A stretch of 64,000 bases of DNA from an uncultured Eubacteriales bacterium (GCA_900542445.1 UQNN01000001.1:248001-312000), one strand, 5' to 3'; shown: positions 25,119-31,645, counted from the first letter of the stretch. Program-made: numbers and translations. The notes: generated by a model not told the origin, from the sequence alone.

Positions 25119-25232
25119 CTACAATGAGACTGTCCTTGTGAAAACCATCATCTCTGAGATGATGCTGTGTGCCAACACTTTTCGCAGGGACTTTTTCTTT
25201 AATCTGGCCATACACGGATCACGGCATCTCAT
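25119..25232 (-). CDS. Small open reading frame, 37 codons, basic peptide
   Basis: ATG 25232 is preceded by a near-perfect ribosome site, AAAGGAGGTGA, about five bases upstream. The peptide starts MRCRDPCMARLKKK and ends TRTVSL before TAG. It has about eight basic residues, two cysteines and a short hydrophobic stretch, and no signal sequence. The strong ribosome site in a 250-base gap between two secreted-protein genes is the main support. A perfect CATCATCTC/GAGATGATG hairpin lies inside the frame at about 25146-25164. It could be a leader peptide, a leaderless bacteriocin-like peptide, or a regulatory peptide. Confidence 0.5.
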   Translation of the reverse strand: MRCRDPCMARLKKKSLRKVLAHSIISEMMVFTRTVSL

Positions 25233-25288
25233 GCCTTCACCTCCTTTCATTGTTCGCAAAAACATACACAGTTTAGAATCAAACGGGA

Positions 25289-25696
25289 TTAGTAACTTTT
25301 GATCGAGCTCGTTTTGCTAGGCGTTTCTGCCGGATCAACGCCATTCTTTACCGTTCCGCTCACATAAACACGATAGCTATACCCTTTAGAGATGCTTTTG
25401 GTTTTAGAAAGGCTTACCGCTTCTCCTTTCGAGCCGCTTGCAGGCCATGATGCAATCGTTGTCCAATTTCCATCCTTTTTTTGTTGAAGTTTCATCGTCA
25501 TGCTACTTACCGTTGCATCGCTATTGGGGATGATTTTTCCCATACATTCAGCCGTCGAGCCATTAATTACCAAACTTGCACTGATTCTGGCTGTCTGATT
25601 GTAAAAGGGTTGAATCTTTCCTTCTGCCCACGCAGAGGAAGCAAGCGCTGTTACGACCAGCAACATCATCAGGAACACCGATACCATTTTTTTCAT
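25289..25696 (-). CDS. Small secreted protein of the cargo block
   Basis: This 135-residue protein has a signal peptide (MKKMVSVFLMML, cleavage after SAWA near residue 24). The mature domain looks like an all-beta fold rich in Ser, Thr and Lys, with SASLVINGSTAECMGKI and SKGYSYRVYVSGTVKNG. Small beta-rich exported proteins of this pattern are common in Clostridia and lack a known function. AAGGAGG precedes ATG 25696. Its upstream region carries a promoter-like element shared with the secreted-protein gene at 27238-27495, so the two are likely co-regulated. Confidence 0.7.
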   Translation of the reverse strand: MKKMVSVFLMMLLVVTALASSAWAEGKIQPFYNQTARISASLVINGSTAECMGKIIPNSDATVSSMTMKLQQKKDGNWTTIASWPASGSKGEAVSLSKTKSISKGYSYRVYVSGTVKNGVDPAETPSKTSSIKSY

Positions 25697-25726
25697 AGGG
25701 ATTTCCTCCTTTTTGTTTGTCTATCT

Positions 25727-25757
25727 ATATAGACACATCTTTCTGCACTTTTATCTC
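25727..25757 (-). promoter_or_regulatory. Shared promoter-like element, copy 1
   Basis: On the minus strand GAGATAAAA (25749-25757) is followed after exactly 14 bases by GTCTATAT (25727-25734), about 30 bases before the gene start. The same two blocks at the same spacing precede the gene starting at 27495. Neither block fits the sigma-A consensus, so recognition by the encoded sigma factor is a reasonable inference. Confidence 0.5.
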
Positions 25758-25774
25758 CATTTTTCAAAATTTTT

Positions 25775-26545
25775 TTATTTTATTTGTTTCACGCTTTCCG
25801 CAACTTTAAGAATTTGTTCCTCATTGTCTCCGTCCATCATAATCGAAAGAATCCTATTGCTTTCGTTCCATATAACGGAAGATGTTTTTTCTTTAATCGA
25901 GACGATTGCATCACTTCCATGTATTTTCGTATGGTATACCCGCGCATTTTCGGTATCCACATTCATTTCGTTGTTTTCAGACATTTCTTCAAAAATCAAG
26001 CGAACGTCCGAATTGTTTTTATCGCGCATACACACAGAAAACTCACGTCCGAACGAACTATCAACGCTTTCAATCTCAAATTCAGCCGGGATATAGGATG
26101 GATAGTACATTCCTTCCCATCCATTAGGAACATCAAAGGCTTTTTGCTCATCCTCTCGCAGCCCAATCGCGGTATATTGCCCATGATCTTCCGCGAACAT
26201 CGAAAACACGCGCACTCGAAAGGTTTCACTCGACGCAAACGCAGTCGTAAGCCCGATGCACAGAATTCCCAAAGCGGCTACCGCGAAGCGCATCGTTCTA
26301 GGCGCTACTGTAAAAAACTGCTTTTTCAGACTGATCCACCGCAAACGACGCATCATTTTCTCCATGCGCTTTTCTCTACTTGTTTCCAGAAACTCCAAAT
26401 AACGTTGATCCTCTGGTGAACATTCCAACAGTGAATCAGCTTCTTCATCCCGTATCTCTCTCATTGCTTTTGAAATCAAGACTTTCTGATATTTGGCTCT
26501 CAGCTTTTGATCGTCCTGATACTCCGATTTATTCATTTTTTTCAA
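25775..26545 (-). CDS. DUF4367-type membrane protein, probable anti-sigma factor
   Basis: This 256-residue protein has a cytoplasmic, highly charged N-terminal part of about 85 residues, one transmembrane helix (MRFAVAALGILCIGLTTAFAS), and an outside domain with YYPSYIPAEFEIESVDSSF that fits DUF4367. That architecture is common in regulators encoded directly after an extracytoplasmic-function sigma factor, where the cytoplasmic part holds the sigma factor. TTG 26545 overlaps the TGA of the sigma gene (TTGA) and has GGAG close by. An ATG three codons later is the alternative. The outside domain may sense the exported proteins. Confidence 0.75.
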   Translation of the reverse strand: MKKMNKSEYQDDQKLRAKYQKVLISKAMREIRDEEADSLLECSPEDQRYLEFLETSREKRMEKMMRRLRWISLKKQFFTVAPRTMRFAVAALGILCIGLTTAFASSETFRVRVFSMFAEDHGQYTAIGLREDEQKAFDVPNGWEGMYYPSYIPAEFEIESVDSSFGREFSVCMRDKNNSDVRLIFEEMSENNEMNVDTENARVYHTKIHGSDAIVSIKEKTSSVIWNESNRILSIMMDGDNEEQILKVAESVKQIK

Positions 26546-27108
26546 TTCAACTCCACCTCTTCAAGTATCCTTCTCAGGTGCTTATATATCCTTTCCAAAA
26601 TTCCGCCAATATTCTGGGGCTTCACCCCGCTCTGCTGTGCGATTTGCTTATATGTCAGTTCTTCATCAAAACGCATCGACAATATCCACTGTTCTTTTTC
26701 AGAAAGTTTTTGAATGGCTTTTTTCAAGCGCCGTTTTTCTGCTGCAATAATGATTTGTTCCTCAATCGGCATCTCATTTGCCGCCAGTTCTTGTGTGCAT
26801 TCTTCATCTACGGTAAATGAATACTGGTTTATCCTTTTCATTCGTCTTAAACGATTGATCGAAGCATGTTCAACAGTTATAATGATATATCTTCTCAAGC
26901 TCATATCGGAAAGCTGTCTAAGTGTCGATATGCGTTTCATAAGCATCAGACACGCATCGCTTACAGCATCTAACGATTCTTCCTCATTTCTCAAAACGGT
27001 CAACGCCTTCTTGAACATCATCAATTCATAGTCAATATATATCTGTTGAAAAAACGCCCGATCATCTTCACTGTGCATTGTCCAAACTACGGTGTAAAAT
27101 GCTAGCAT
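26542..27108 (-). CDS. RNA polymerase sigma factor, ECF-like
   Basis: This protein of about 188 residues has a region-2-like N-terminal part (DAVSDACLMLMKRI and the following helix ending RRYIIITVEHASINRLRRMKR). It has a region-4 helix-turn-helix near the C-terminus (LSEKEQWILSMRFDEELTYKQIAQ). It probably directs transcription of its own cargo block. Several starts are possible: GTG 27123 touches its ribosome site, while ATG 27108 lies about 11 bases behind AGGGGGTGA and is used here. ATG 27078 would still keep both domains. The gene is coupled to the DUF4367 gene by a four-base overlap. Confidence 0.85.
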   Translation of the reverse strand: MLAFYTVVWTMHSEDDRAFFQQIYIDYELMMFKKALTVLRNEEESLDAVSDACLMLMKRISTLRQLSDMSLRRYIIITVEHASINRLRRMKRINQYSFTVDEECTQELAANEMPIEEQIIIAAEKRRLKKAIQKLSEKEQWILSMRFDEELTYKQIAQQSGVKPQNIGGILERIYKHLRRILEEVELN

Positions 27109-27237
27109 TTGTGCTTGATTCACCCCCTGAATACATTTTTTCTTTCTTTAATAGAGACGCTTATTGGGTTCATCGACAGTTCCAAGTTACAGCAAAAGAT
27201 GCGGGTTGGCAAGTCCTTCTCGCGTTCATTTCAGCAA

Positions 27238-27495
27238 TTATCGCATAATGAACCTAAAAAGCTGTTGCAGCCCGCCATATAACGCTTCGACAAAATTTGG
27301 TTTCGGGCGGGCATCCTCACATTTCAAGAATGTGATTTCCTGTGCGTCGGGATTCTCTGCAATGATCTCAGCGACGACGTTATCCGGTATTCCCGAAGCC
27401 TCGCTATGAATGGTGACCTTTGTTTCTCCACGCGCCCCAGCGCAGAAACAGATGAGCATTGCGCACGCGGCAAACGCGGCCATACGTATTTTCAT
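27238..27495 (-). CDS. Small secreted protein at the head of the cargo block
   Basis: This 85-residue protein has a signal peptide (MKIRMAAFAACAMLICF, cleavage after GARG or nearby). Its mature part is short and ends with a conspicuous aromatic, basic tail, LFRFIMR. No family is recognised. ATG 27495 follows an AAAGGAG ribosome site. An in-frame ATG 52 codons upstream would bury the signal peptide and is rejected. The shared promoter-like element lies 60-90 bases upstream. It diverges from the recombinase gene. Confidence 0.6.
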   Translation of the reverse strand: MKIRMAAFAACAMLICFCAGARGETKVTIHSEASGIPDNVVAEIIAENPDAQEITFLKCEDARPKPNFVEALYGGLQQLFRFIMR

Positions 27496-27551
27496 AAACG
27501 TCTCCTTTCCTCCAGAAGAATCTATTTCTTGTTCTTCCTGTTTCTCTATTG

Positions 27552-27582
27552 ATATAGACGCTTGAGCCTTCCGTTTTATCTC
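27552..27582 (-). promoter_or_regulatory. Shared promoter-like element, copy 2
   Basis: GAGATAAAA (27574-27582) and GTCTATAT (27552-27559) are 14 bases apart on the minus strand, as in copy 1. An ATAGA-AAACA stretch just downstream is also shared by both copies. Confidence 0.5.
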
Positions 27583-27674
27583 GTTTTTTTCATATAAATT
27601 TTCTGTTTTTCTGTTTTCCGTGCTTTTTATGTGGTATAGTAGAAATATCATTCATACATGAGGAGTCGATATTG

Positions 27675-29228
27675 ATGAAAGCCGTTATCTATGCCCGCTA
27701 TTCTTCCGACAACCAGCGCGAGGAATCCATCGAAGGACAAATCCGCGAGTGTACGGCTTTCGCGGAGAAGAACGACATCACCGTTTTGAAGCACTACATC
27801 GACCGCGCCTATTCCGCACGGACAGACCATCGTCCCGCATTTCAGGAGATGATTAAGGACAGCGACAAGCATCTGTTCGATATGGTCATCGTCTGGAAGC
27901 TCGACCGCTTCTCCCGCGACCGTTACGACAGCGCCCGCTATAAGGTGCTTCTCAAGAAGAACAACGTCCGCGTCGTTTCCGCCACCGAGGTGATTTCTTC
28001 CGGCGCAGACGGCATCCTGCTGGAATCCGTCTTGGAGGGCTTTGCAGAGTATTATTCTGCCGATCTCGCCGAGAAGGTGACGCGCGGGCTGACGGAAAAC
28101 GCGCTCAAAGGCAAATGCAACGGCGGTACACGTCCAGTTGGTTATGTCGTTGATGATGAACAACACTTCCAGATCGACCCCTTAACAGGGCCATTTGTGT
28201 TGGAAGCCTTCAAACGCTATGACGATGGCGCCACAATGAAAGAAGTGGTGGAGTTTTTCAAGGAAAAAGGCATCAAAAACTCACTGGGACGGGATATGAA
28301 TTTGAATAGTGTCCAGCGGATGCTTTCCAATCGTCGATATATGGGCGAATACACCTTCCGAGATATCGTTGTTCCCGATGGTATTCCCGCCATTGTTCCG
28401 AAAGAGCTGTTCGACCGAGTACAGGAAAAGATGGCAAAAAACAAGAAATCCCCTGCCCGACATAAGGCAGAGGATGATTATCTGCTGACGACCAAGCTGT
28501 TCTGCGGATATTGCGGAGCGTATCTTTGCGGCGAAAGCGGAACAAGCCGGACGGGAGTTGTTCATCACTATTACAAGTGTGTGTCCGTCAAGAAAAAGCG
28601 CACCGATTGCCATAAAAAGCCCGTCCGCAAGGAGTGGCTGGAAGATATGGTCGTCAACGCAACGATGAAAATGCTGATGAATGACGCAACCATCGGCGCG
28701 ATTGTTTCCGCGCTGATGACCTTGCAGGATGAAGAAAACGTCAATCTTCCGCTGTACGAGAAGCAGCTGCGAGAAACAAAGACCGCCATTGACAATCTGC
28801 TGAACGCCATTCAGCAGGGACTTTTGACCCGTTCAACCAAGGAACGGCTGGATGCTTTGGAAGCCGCACAGGATGAATTGGAGAACAAGATCGCCTGCGA
28901 GAAACTGGCAAAGCCGAGGATTACCGAAGAACAGCTTCGTTTCTTCCTTGAGAAGTTCCGAAAGATGGATGTTGCGAATCAGGCACAGCGCAAGATGCTG
29001 ATCGACACATTTGTCAATGCCATCTTCCTGTATGACGATAAAGTTGTTTTGACGTACAACTTCCACGAAGGAACGGAAACGATCTCTTTTGAAGAACTTC
29101 AAAAAGTTACAGAAGCAGGCGCTTCTGGTTCGGATTTGGTTTCATCTACTGCACCAAATGAGAACTTCCGTGAGAACGGAAGTTTTTATTTTACTCCAAA
29201 GAAATATCAAGGCAAAAACAGGACTTGA
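27675..29228 (+). CDS. Large serine recombinase (site-specific integrase)
   Basis: This 517-residue recombinase has the resolvase-type catalytic domain first: the nucleophile in YARYSSDNQ at about residue 10, then DRFSRDRYD. A recombinase domain follows around residues 150-260. It then has a zinc ribbon with CGYCG near residue 275 and the paired Cys further on, and a coiled-coil segment near residues 370-420. It probably integrates and excises the island. ATG 27675 is nine bases behind AGGAG; TTG 27672 is the alternative. The last codons run through a terminator-like hairpin, and this 3' end is duplicated at about 30474-30574. Confidence 0.92.
   Translation: MKAVIYARYSSDNQREESIEGQIRECTAFAEKNDITVLKHYIDRAYSARTDHRPAFQEMIKDSDKHLFDMVIVWKLDRFSRDRYDSARYKVLLKKNNVRVVSATEVISSGADGILLESVLEGFAEYYSADLAEKVTRGLTENALKGKCNGGTRPVGYVVDDEQHFQIDPLTGPFVLEAFKRYDDGATMKEVVEFFKEKGIKNSLGRDMNLNSVQRMLSNRRYMGEYTFRDIVVPDGIPAIVPKELFDRVQEKMAKNKKSPARHKAEDDYLLTTKLFCGYCGAYLCGESGTSRTGVVHHYYKCVSVKKKRTDCHKKPVRKEWLEDMVVNATMKMLMNDATIGAIVSALMTLQDEENVNLPLYEKQLRETKTAIDNLLNAIQQGLLTRSTKERLDALEAAQDELENKIACEKLAKPRITEEQLRFFLEKFRKMDVANQAQRKMLIDTFVNAIFLYDDKVVLTYNFHEGTETISFEELQKVTEAGASGSDLVSSTAPNENFRENGSFYFTPKKYQGKNRT
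29163..29190 (+). terminator. Terminator-like hairpin inside the recombinase 3' end
   Basis: AACTTCCGT at 29163-29171 pairs with ACGGAAGTT at 29176-29184, followed by TTTATTTT. It is translated as part of the recombinase tail, ending 38 bases before the stop. The remnant copy at about 30528-30555 keeps it unchanged. Confidence 0.6.
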
Positions 29229-29300
29229 AGAAGCCGTAGTGAATCAGGCCACTGTGTGGCCTGAGAGCGGCGCTGACCGAGCGGCGGCGAGCCGTGAGAA

Positions 29301-29387
29301 TCAAGTCCTGTTTCCCACACCAAACCTGTATAATCCGAACCGGATTTTCCAAATCGGAAATGGGTTCGGATTTTTTCTTATCTTCCA
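29301..29387 (+). repeat. Direct repeat B (right junction of the core element)
   Basis: This copies the tRNA-Leu 3' end and terminator and matches repeat A at 83 of 87 positions by my count. It follows the recombinase stop by about 70 bases. The rest of the tRNA is absent, so it is not a functional tRNA gene. Confidence 0.88.
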
Positions 29388-29391
29388 ATCA

Positions 29392-29447
29392 CAAAGGTAT
29401 AAACACACTAGACCTTGCAAGCAAAGTCAATGTGTAAGGGGCTGAGA
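29392..29447 (+). repeat. Hairpin repeat, copy 2
   Basis: AAAGGTATAA followed by CACACTAGACCTTGC and a somewhat decayed right arm (GCAAAGTCAATGTGT), then AAGGGGCT. It is the same element as at 20951-21011, placed here between repeat B and the MerR gene. Confidence 0.75.
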
Positions 29448-29491
29448 TTCCTTGAGATCCCTGCAAAATAATCATACAGCAAAACAACCGC

Positions 29492-29515
29492 ATTCTTCAT
29501 ATAGGGATATTCTTT
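29492..29515 (+). repeat. Conserved block preceding the MerR cargo gene
   Basis: A 24-base block beginning ATTCTTCATATAGGG is repeated at 30758-30781 before the acetyltransferase gene. In both places a GGTATACT sequence follows after about 15-20 bases and could be a -10 element for the cargo. Confidence 0.7.
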
Positions 29516-29586
29516 CATTGAGAAACATGGTATACTTAGCTTAATAAATCGGAATATATTAAACTGCTATTTTTTTAAAATAGATA

Positions 29587-29617
29587 TTGACTCCTACATA
29601 ACGTAATAGTTTAGAGT
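29587..29617 (+). promoter_or_regulatory. MerR-type promoter with 19-base spacer
   Basis: TTGACT at 29587-29592 and TAGAGT at 29612-29617 are 19 bases apart. This elongated spacing is characteristic of promoters that MerR regulators activate by DNA distortion. The spacer contains an imperfect dyad around AACGT. Autoregulation by the gene that follows is likely. Confidence 0.65.
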
Positions 29618-29642
29618 GTACTTATCGAAAGGAGGAATGACA

Positions 29643-30377
29643 ATGATGACGGTAAATGAGGTAAGTAAATTAACAGGAGTAAGTATACGCACTCTGCAGT
29701 ATTACGACACCATTGGACTCTTAAAACCTATTGAATATACAGAGTCAGGTTATAGGTTGTATGACGATACATCCTTGGAAAGGCTGCAACAAATTTTACT
29801 GTTTAAAGAATTGGAATTTCCGCTTAAGGAGATTAAAAAGATAATTGATGCCCCTAACTTTGACAGGAACAAAGCATTAGAGCAGCAGATTGAATTGCTT
29901 ACTATGAAAAAGAAGCATCTTGAAAATCTTATTAGTTTCGCTCGAGGAATAAAAGGAATAGGCGTGAAATATATGGATTTTAAAGTATTTGATACAGGAA
30001 AGATTGATGAGTATTCTAAACAAGCAAAAGAACAATGGGGACAAACCTCTGAGTACAAGGAGTTTGAAGAGAAAACAAAGAACTGGACGCAAGACGATGA
30101 AGCTACTGTTGCAAATGAGTTTATGCAATTATTTGTTGAATTCGGACAAATGAAAGAAATGGACCCAGAAGATGAACAGGTGCAGTTGCAGGTAAGGAAA
30201 CTTCAGGATTACATTACAGATCATTTTTATACATGTTCTGATAATGTTTTATGCGGTCTTGGAAGAATGTATGCTGGTGGAGGAGAACTTACGGAAAATA
30301 TTGATGATGTTGGAGGAGCTGGCACAGCAGAGTTTGCAGGTAAGGCCATTGATATATTTTATATGAGCAGACGTTAA
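29643..30377 (+). CDS. MerR-family regulator with TipAS-type ligand domain
   Basis: This 244-residue regulator has an N-terminal MerR DNA-binding domain (VNEVSKLTGVSIRTLQYYDTIGLL, then GYRLYDDTSLERLQQIL). A coiled coil follows at about residues 75-110. The C-terminal part from about residue 120 resembles the TipAS domain that traps thiopeptide or other antibiotics: YSKQAKEQWGQTSEYKEFEEK and the later GLGRMYAGGGELTENID. ATG 29643 is seven bases behind AAAGGAGG. It is the only gene of its module, so it may act as a titrating resistance protein as well as a regulator. Confidence 0.85.
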   Translation: MMTVNEVSKLTGVSIRTLQYYDTIGLLKPIEYTESGYRLYDDTSLERLQQILLFKELEFPLKEIKKIIDAPNFDRNKALEQQIELLTMKKKHLENLISFARGIKGIGVKYMDFKVFDTGKIDEYSKQAKEQWGQTSEYKEFEEKTKNWTQDDEATVANEFMQLFVEFGQMKEMDPEDEQVQLQVRKLQDYITDHFYTCSDNVLCGLGRMYAGGGELTENIDDVGGAGTAEFAGKAIDIFYMSRR

Positions 30378-30404
30378 ATTCCAGTTTGTTGTATTCGCCC
30401 ATAA
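30376..30404 (+). repeat. Module-end motif, copy 1
   Basis: A 28-base motif, AAATTCCAGTTT then TTGTATTCGCCC, overlaps the stop region of the MerR gene. A second copy at 31458-31485 follows the acetyltransferase gene. It marks the end of each accreted module. Confidence 0.7.
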
Positions 30405-30420
30405 TACGGGGCTGACAGGT

Positions 30421-30574
30421 ATACCTGCTATTCTTCCGATGACCCGCGCGTAAAATCCATCGAAGGACAAGTCACGGAAGCAGACACTTCTGGTTCGGAT
30501 TTGGTTTCATCTGCTGCACCAAATGAGAACTTCCGTGAGAACGGAAGTTTTTATTTTACTCCAAAGAAATATCC
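30421..30574 (+). pseudogene. Internally deleted serine recombinase remnant
   Basis: About 52 bases match codons 6-23 of the recombinase at 27675, including the Ser-Ser of the active site (here YTCYSSDDPR). They are joined in frame to about 100 bases matching its last part (from TEA-TSGSDLVSS to FTPKKY). The start codon and about 1.36 kb of the catalytic, recombinase and zinc domains are lost. Direct repeat C follows immediately, so this is the 3' boundary of the first accreted module. It cannot make a working recombinase. Confidence 0.85.
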
Positions 30575-30656
30575 AGTCCTGTTTCCCACACCAAACCAGT
30601 ATAATCCGAACCAGATTTTCCAAATCGGAAATGGGTTCAGATTTTTTCTTGTCTTT
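30574..30656 (+). repeat. Direct repeat C
   Basis: This is the third copy of the tRNA-Leu 3' end plus terminator, lacking a few bases at the left. It shares the CCCACACC variant with repeat B and the CCAGTATAA variant with repeat A, with one private change (GTTCAGATT). Confidence 0.88.
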
Positions 30657-30662
30657 CTGTCG

Positions 30663-30711
30663 TAAAGGTATAACCAGACCTTGCAAGCAAGGTCAGTGTG
30701 CAAGGGGCTAA
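30663..30711 (+). repeat. Hairpin repeat, copy 3
   Basis: AAAGGTATAA is followed by GACCTTGC/GCAAGGTC and CAGTGTG. The left CACACT arm is missing, so the outer stem is lost but the inner stem is kept. GGGGCT follows as in the other copies. Confidence 0.75.
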
Positions 30712-30757
30712 GGTTCCTTATAAGCCTTGCGAAACAAGTATATAACAAAACGGTTAC

Positions 30758-30781
30758 ATTCTTCATATAGGGATATTCTTT
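30758..30781 (+). repeat. Conserved block preceding the acetyltransferase cargo gene
   Basis: This is the second copy of the 24-base block beginning ATTCTTCATATAGGG (first copy 29492-29515). It lies about 95 bases before the acetyltransferase start, with a GGTATACT sequence shortly after it. Confidence 0.7.
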
Positions 30782-30875
30782 TATTGAGGGATATGGTATA
30801 CTGGGCTCATTAAATCGAGATTTACAGAATTAGCAAATTCCTATTTAGAGAGAGAATGAGGTTTTGGGGAGAATC

Positions 30876-31433
30876 ATGATTACTACAAGTAGATTAACAA
30901 TACGTCCAATTGAAGAAAATGATTGGACTGCTATTAAAGAAATATGGGATGATTTTAAGAATACAGAATTCGTTATCTACGATAACTATAAGGATACATC
31001 TCCAGAATCATTACAACCACGAATTGCAAAATGGGCAGAAGCTACTCGAAAAGGCAATGAGCACATGTTTTTTGCAACGTGCTTAAAAGGCGAAACAATC
31101 GGATTTACTTCTATAAATATTGTTGCGCCATCCGAGTATGAGATTGGATACGGATATACAAGTAAATCACAAGGACATGGATTTGCAAAAGAAGCGCTTA
31201 CCACGATTCTTGAATATATGAAAGAGCTTGGCGCTACAAAAATTCACGCAGGAACAGCCTTAAAAAATATTCCTTCTGTTGCGTTATTAAAAAGTCTTGG
31301 CTTTGAATTGACAAGCACAGAGCAGATTAGTTTTTTCAAAGATGATGCTGGCAACAACATTTATTTTGAAGGCGGTAATTTTACTAGGAATTTGGCTTTA
31401 GAAAACAAATGGTGTGTAGCCGACAAATTGTAA
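30876..31433 (+). CDS. GNAT-family N-acetyltransferase
   Basis: This 185-residue acetyltransferase is of the RimJ/RimL-like layout: TSRLTIRPIEENDW at the start, then the acetyl-CoA site in GYGYTSKSQGHGFAKEAL near residue 95, followed by NIPSVALLKSLGFEL. The substrate is unknown; members of this group modify ribosomal proteins, amino acids or antibiotics. ATG 30876 follows GGGGAGA. It is the sole gene of the second accreted module, with low-GC codon use, and may have been kept for a protective function. No homologous gene is seen elsewhere in the window. Confidence 0.85.
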   Translation: MITTSRLTIRPIEENDWTAIKEIWDDFKNTEFVIYDNYKDTSPESLQPRIAKWAEATRKGNEHMFFATCLKGETIGFTSINIVAPSEYEIGYGYTSKSQGHGFAKEALTTILEYMKELGATKIHAGTALKNIPSVALLKSLGFELTSTEQISFFKDDAGNNIYFEGGNFTRNLALENKWCVADKL

Positions 31434-31457
31434 TTATATCGGTACAATGAAATCAAC

Positions 31458-31485
31458 AAATTCCAGTTTATTGTATTCGCCCGTA
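31458..31485 (+). repeat. Module-end motif, copy 2 (proposed right edge of the island)
   Basis: AAATTCCAGTTT and TTGTATTCGCCC recur here after the acetyltransferase gene. The following bases (GGCGGCAGATATACC) also recall the GCTGACAGGTATACC that follows copy 1, so a further recombinase remnant may once have stood here. Backbone composition resumes by about 31.55 kb. Confidence 0.6.
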
Positions 31486-31616
31486 ACATGAGCGGCGGCA
31501 GATATACCACAAACCTGCCAGAAATGAAGGACTTCTTCTCGTCGAGCCTCAGCCCGCGTTCCATTGCCCTCCGCGTTTTTCATGCGGCGCGGCTTGTTTC
31601 ATAAGCAAGATACAGG

Positions 31617-31645
31617 TTGACGCTTTTTTGAATTGCTGATATACT
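31617..31645 (+). promoter_or_regulatory. Sigma-A promoter of galM
   Basis: TTGACG at 31617-31622 and TATACT at 31640-31645 are 17 bases apart, 65 bases before the galM start. Confidence 0.8.

Larger units (their letters stand above)
16136..31485. mobile_element. Mobile island integrated at tRNA-Leu, with two extra accreted modules
   Basis: The core unit runs from repeat A to repeat B (29301). It carries a MobV relaxase, helicase, primase, XRE regulator, a sigma/secreted-protein/ABC cargo block and a large serine recombinase, so it is best described as an integrative and mobilisable element without its own conjugation machinery. Two further modules follow: a MerR gene up to repeat C (about 30574) and an acetyltransferase gene up to about 31485. 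The right edge is set by the second copy of an AAATTCCAG-containing motif. By eye the cargo segments are much richer in A and T than the flanking backbone. Confidence 0.85.

Noticed and set aside
27648..28166. 172-codon minus-strand frame inside the recombinase gene
   Set aside because: It is antisense to the catalytic domain of the serine recombinase, which is certain.
29301..29335. A second tRNA-Leu gene
   Set aside because: Only the T-loop side and acceptor 3' half are present; D-arm and anticodon are missing, so it is a repeat and not a tRNA gene.
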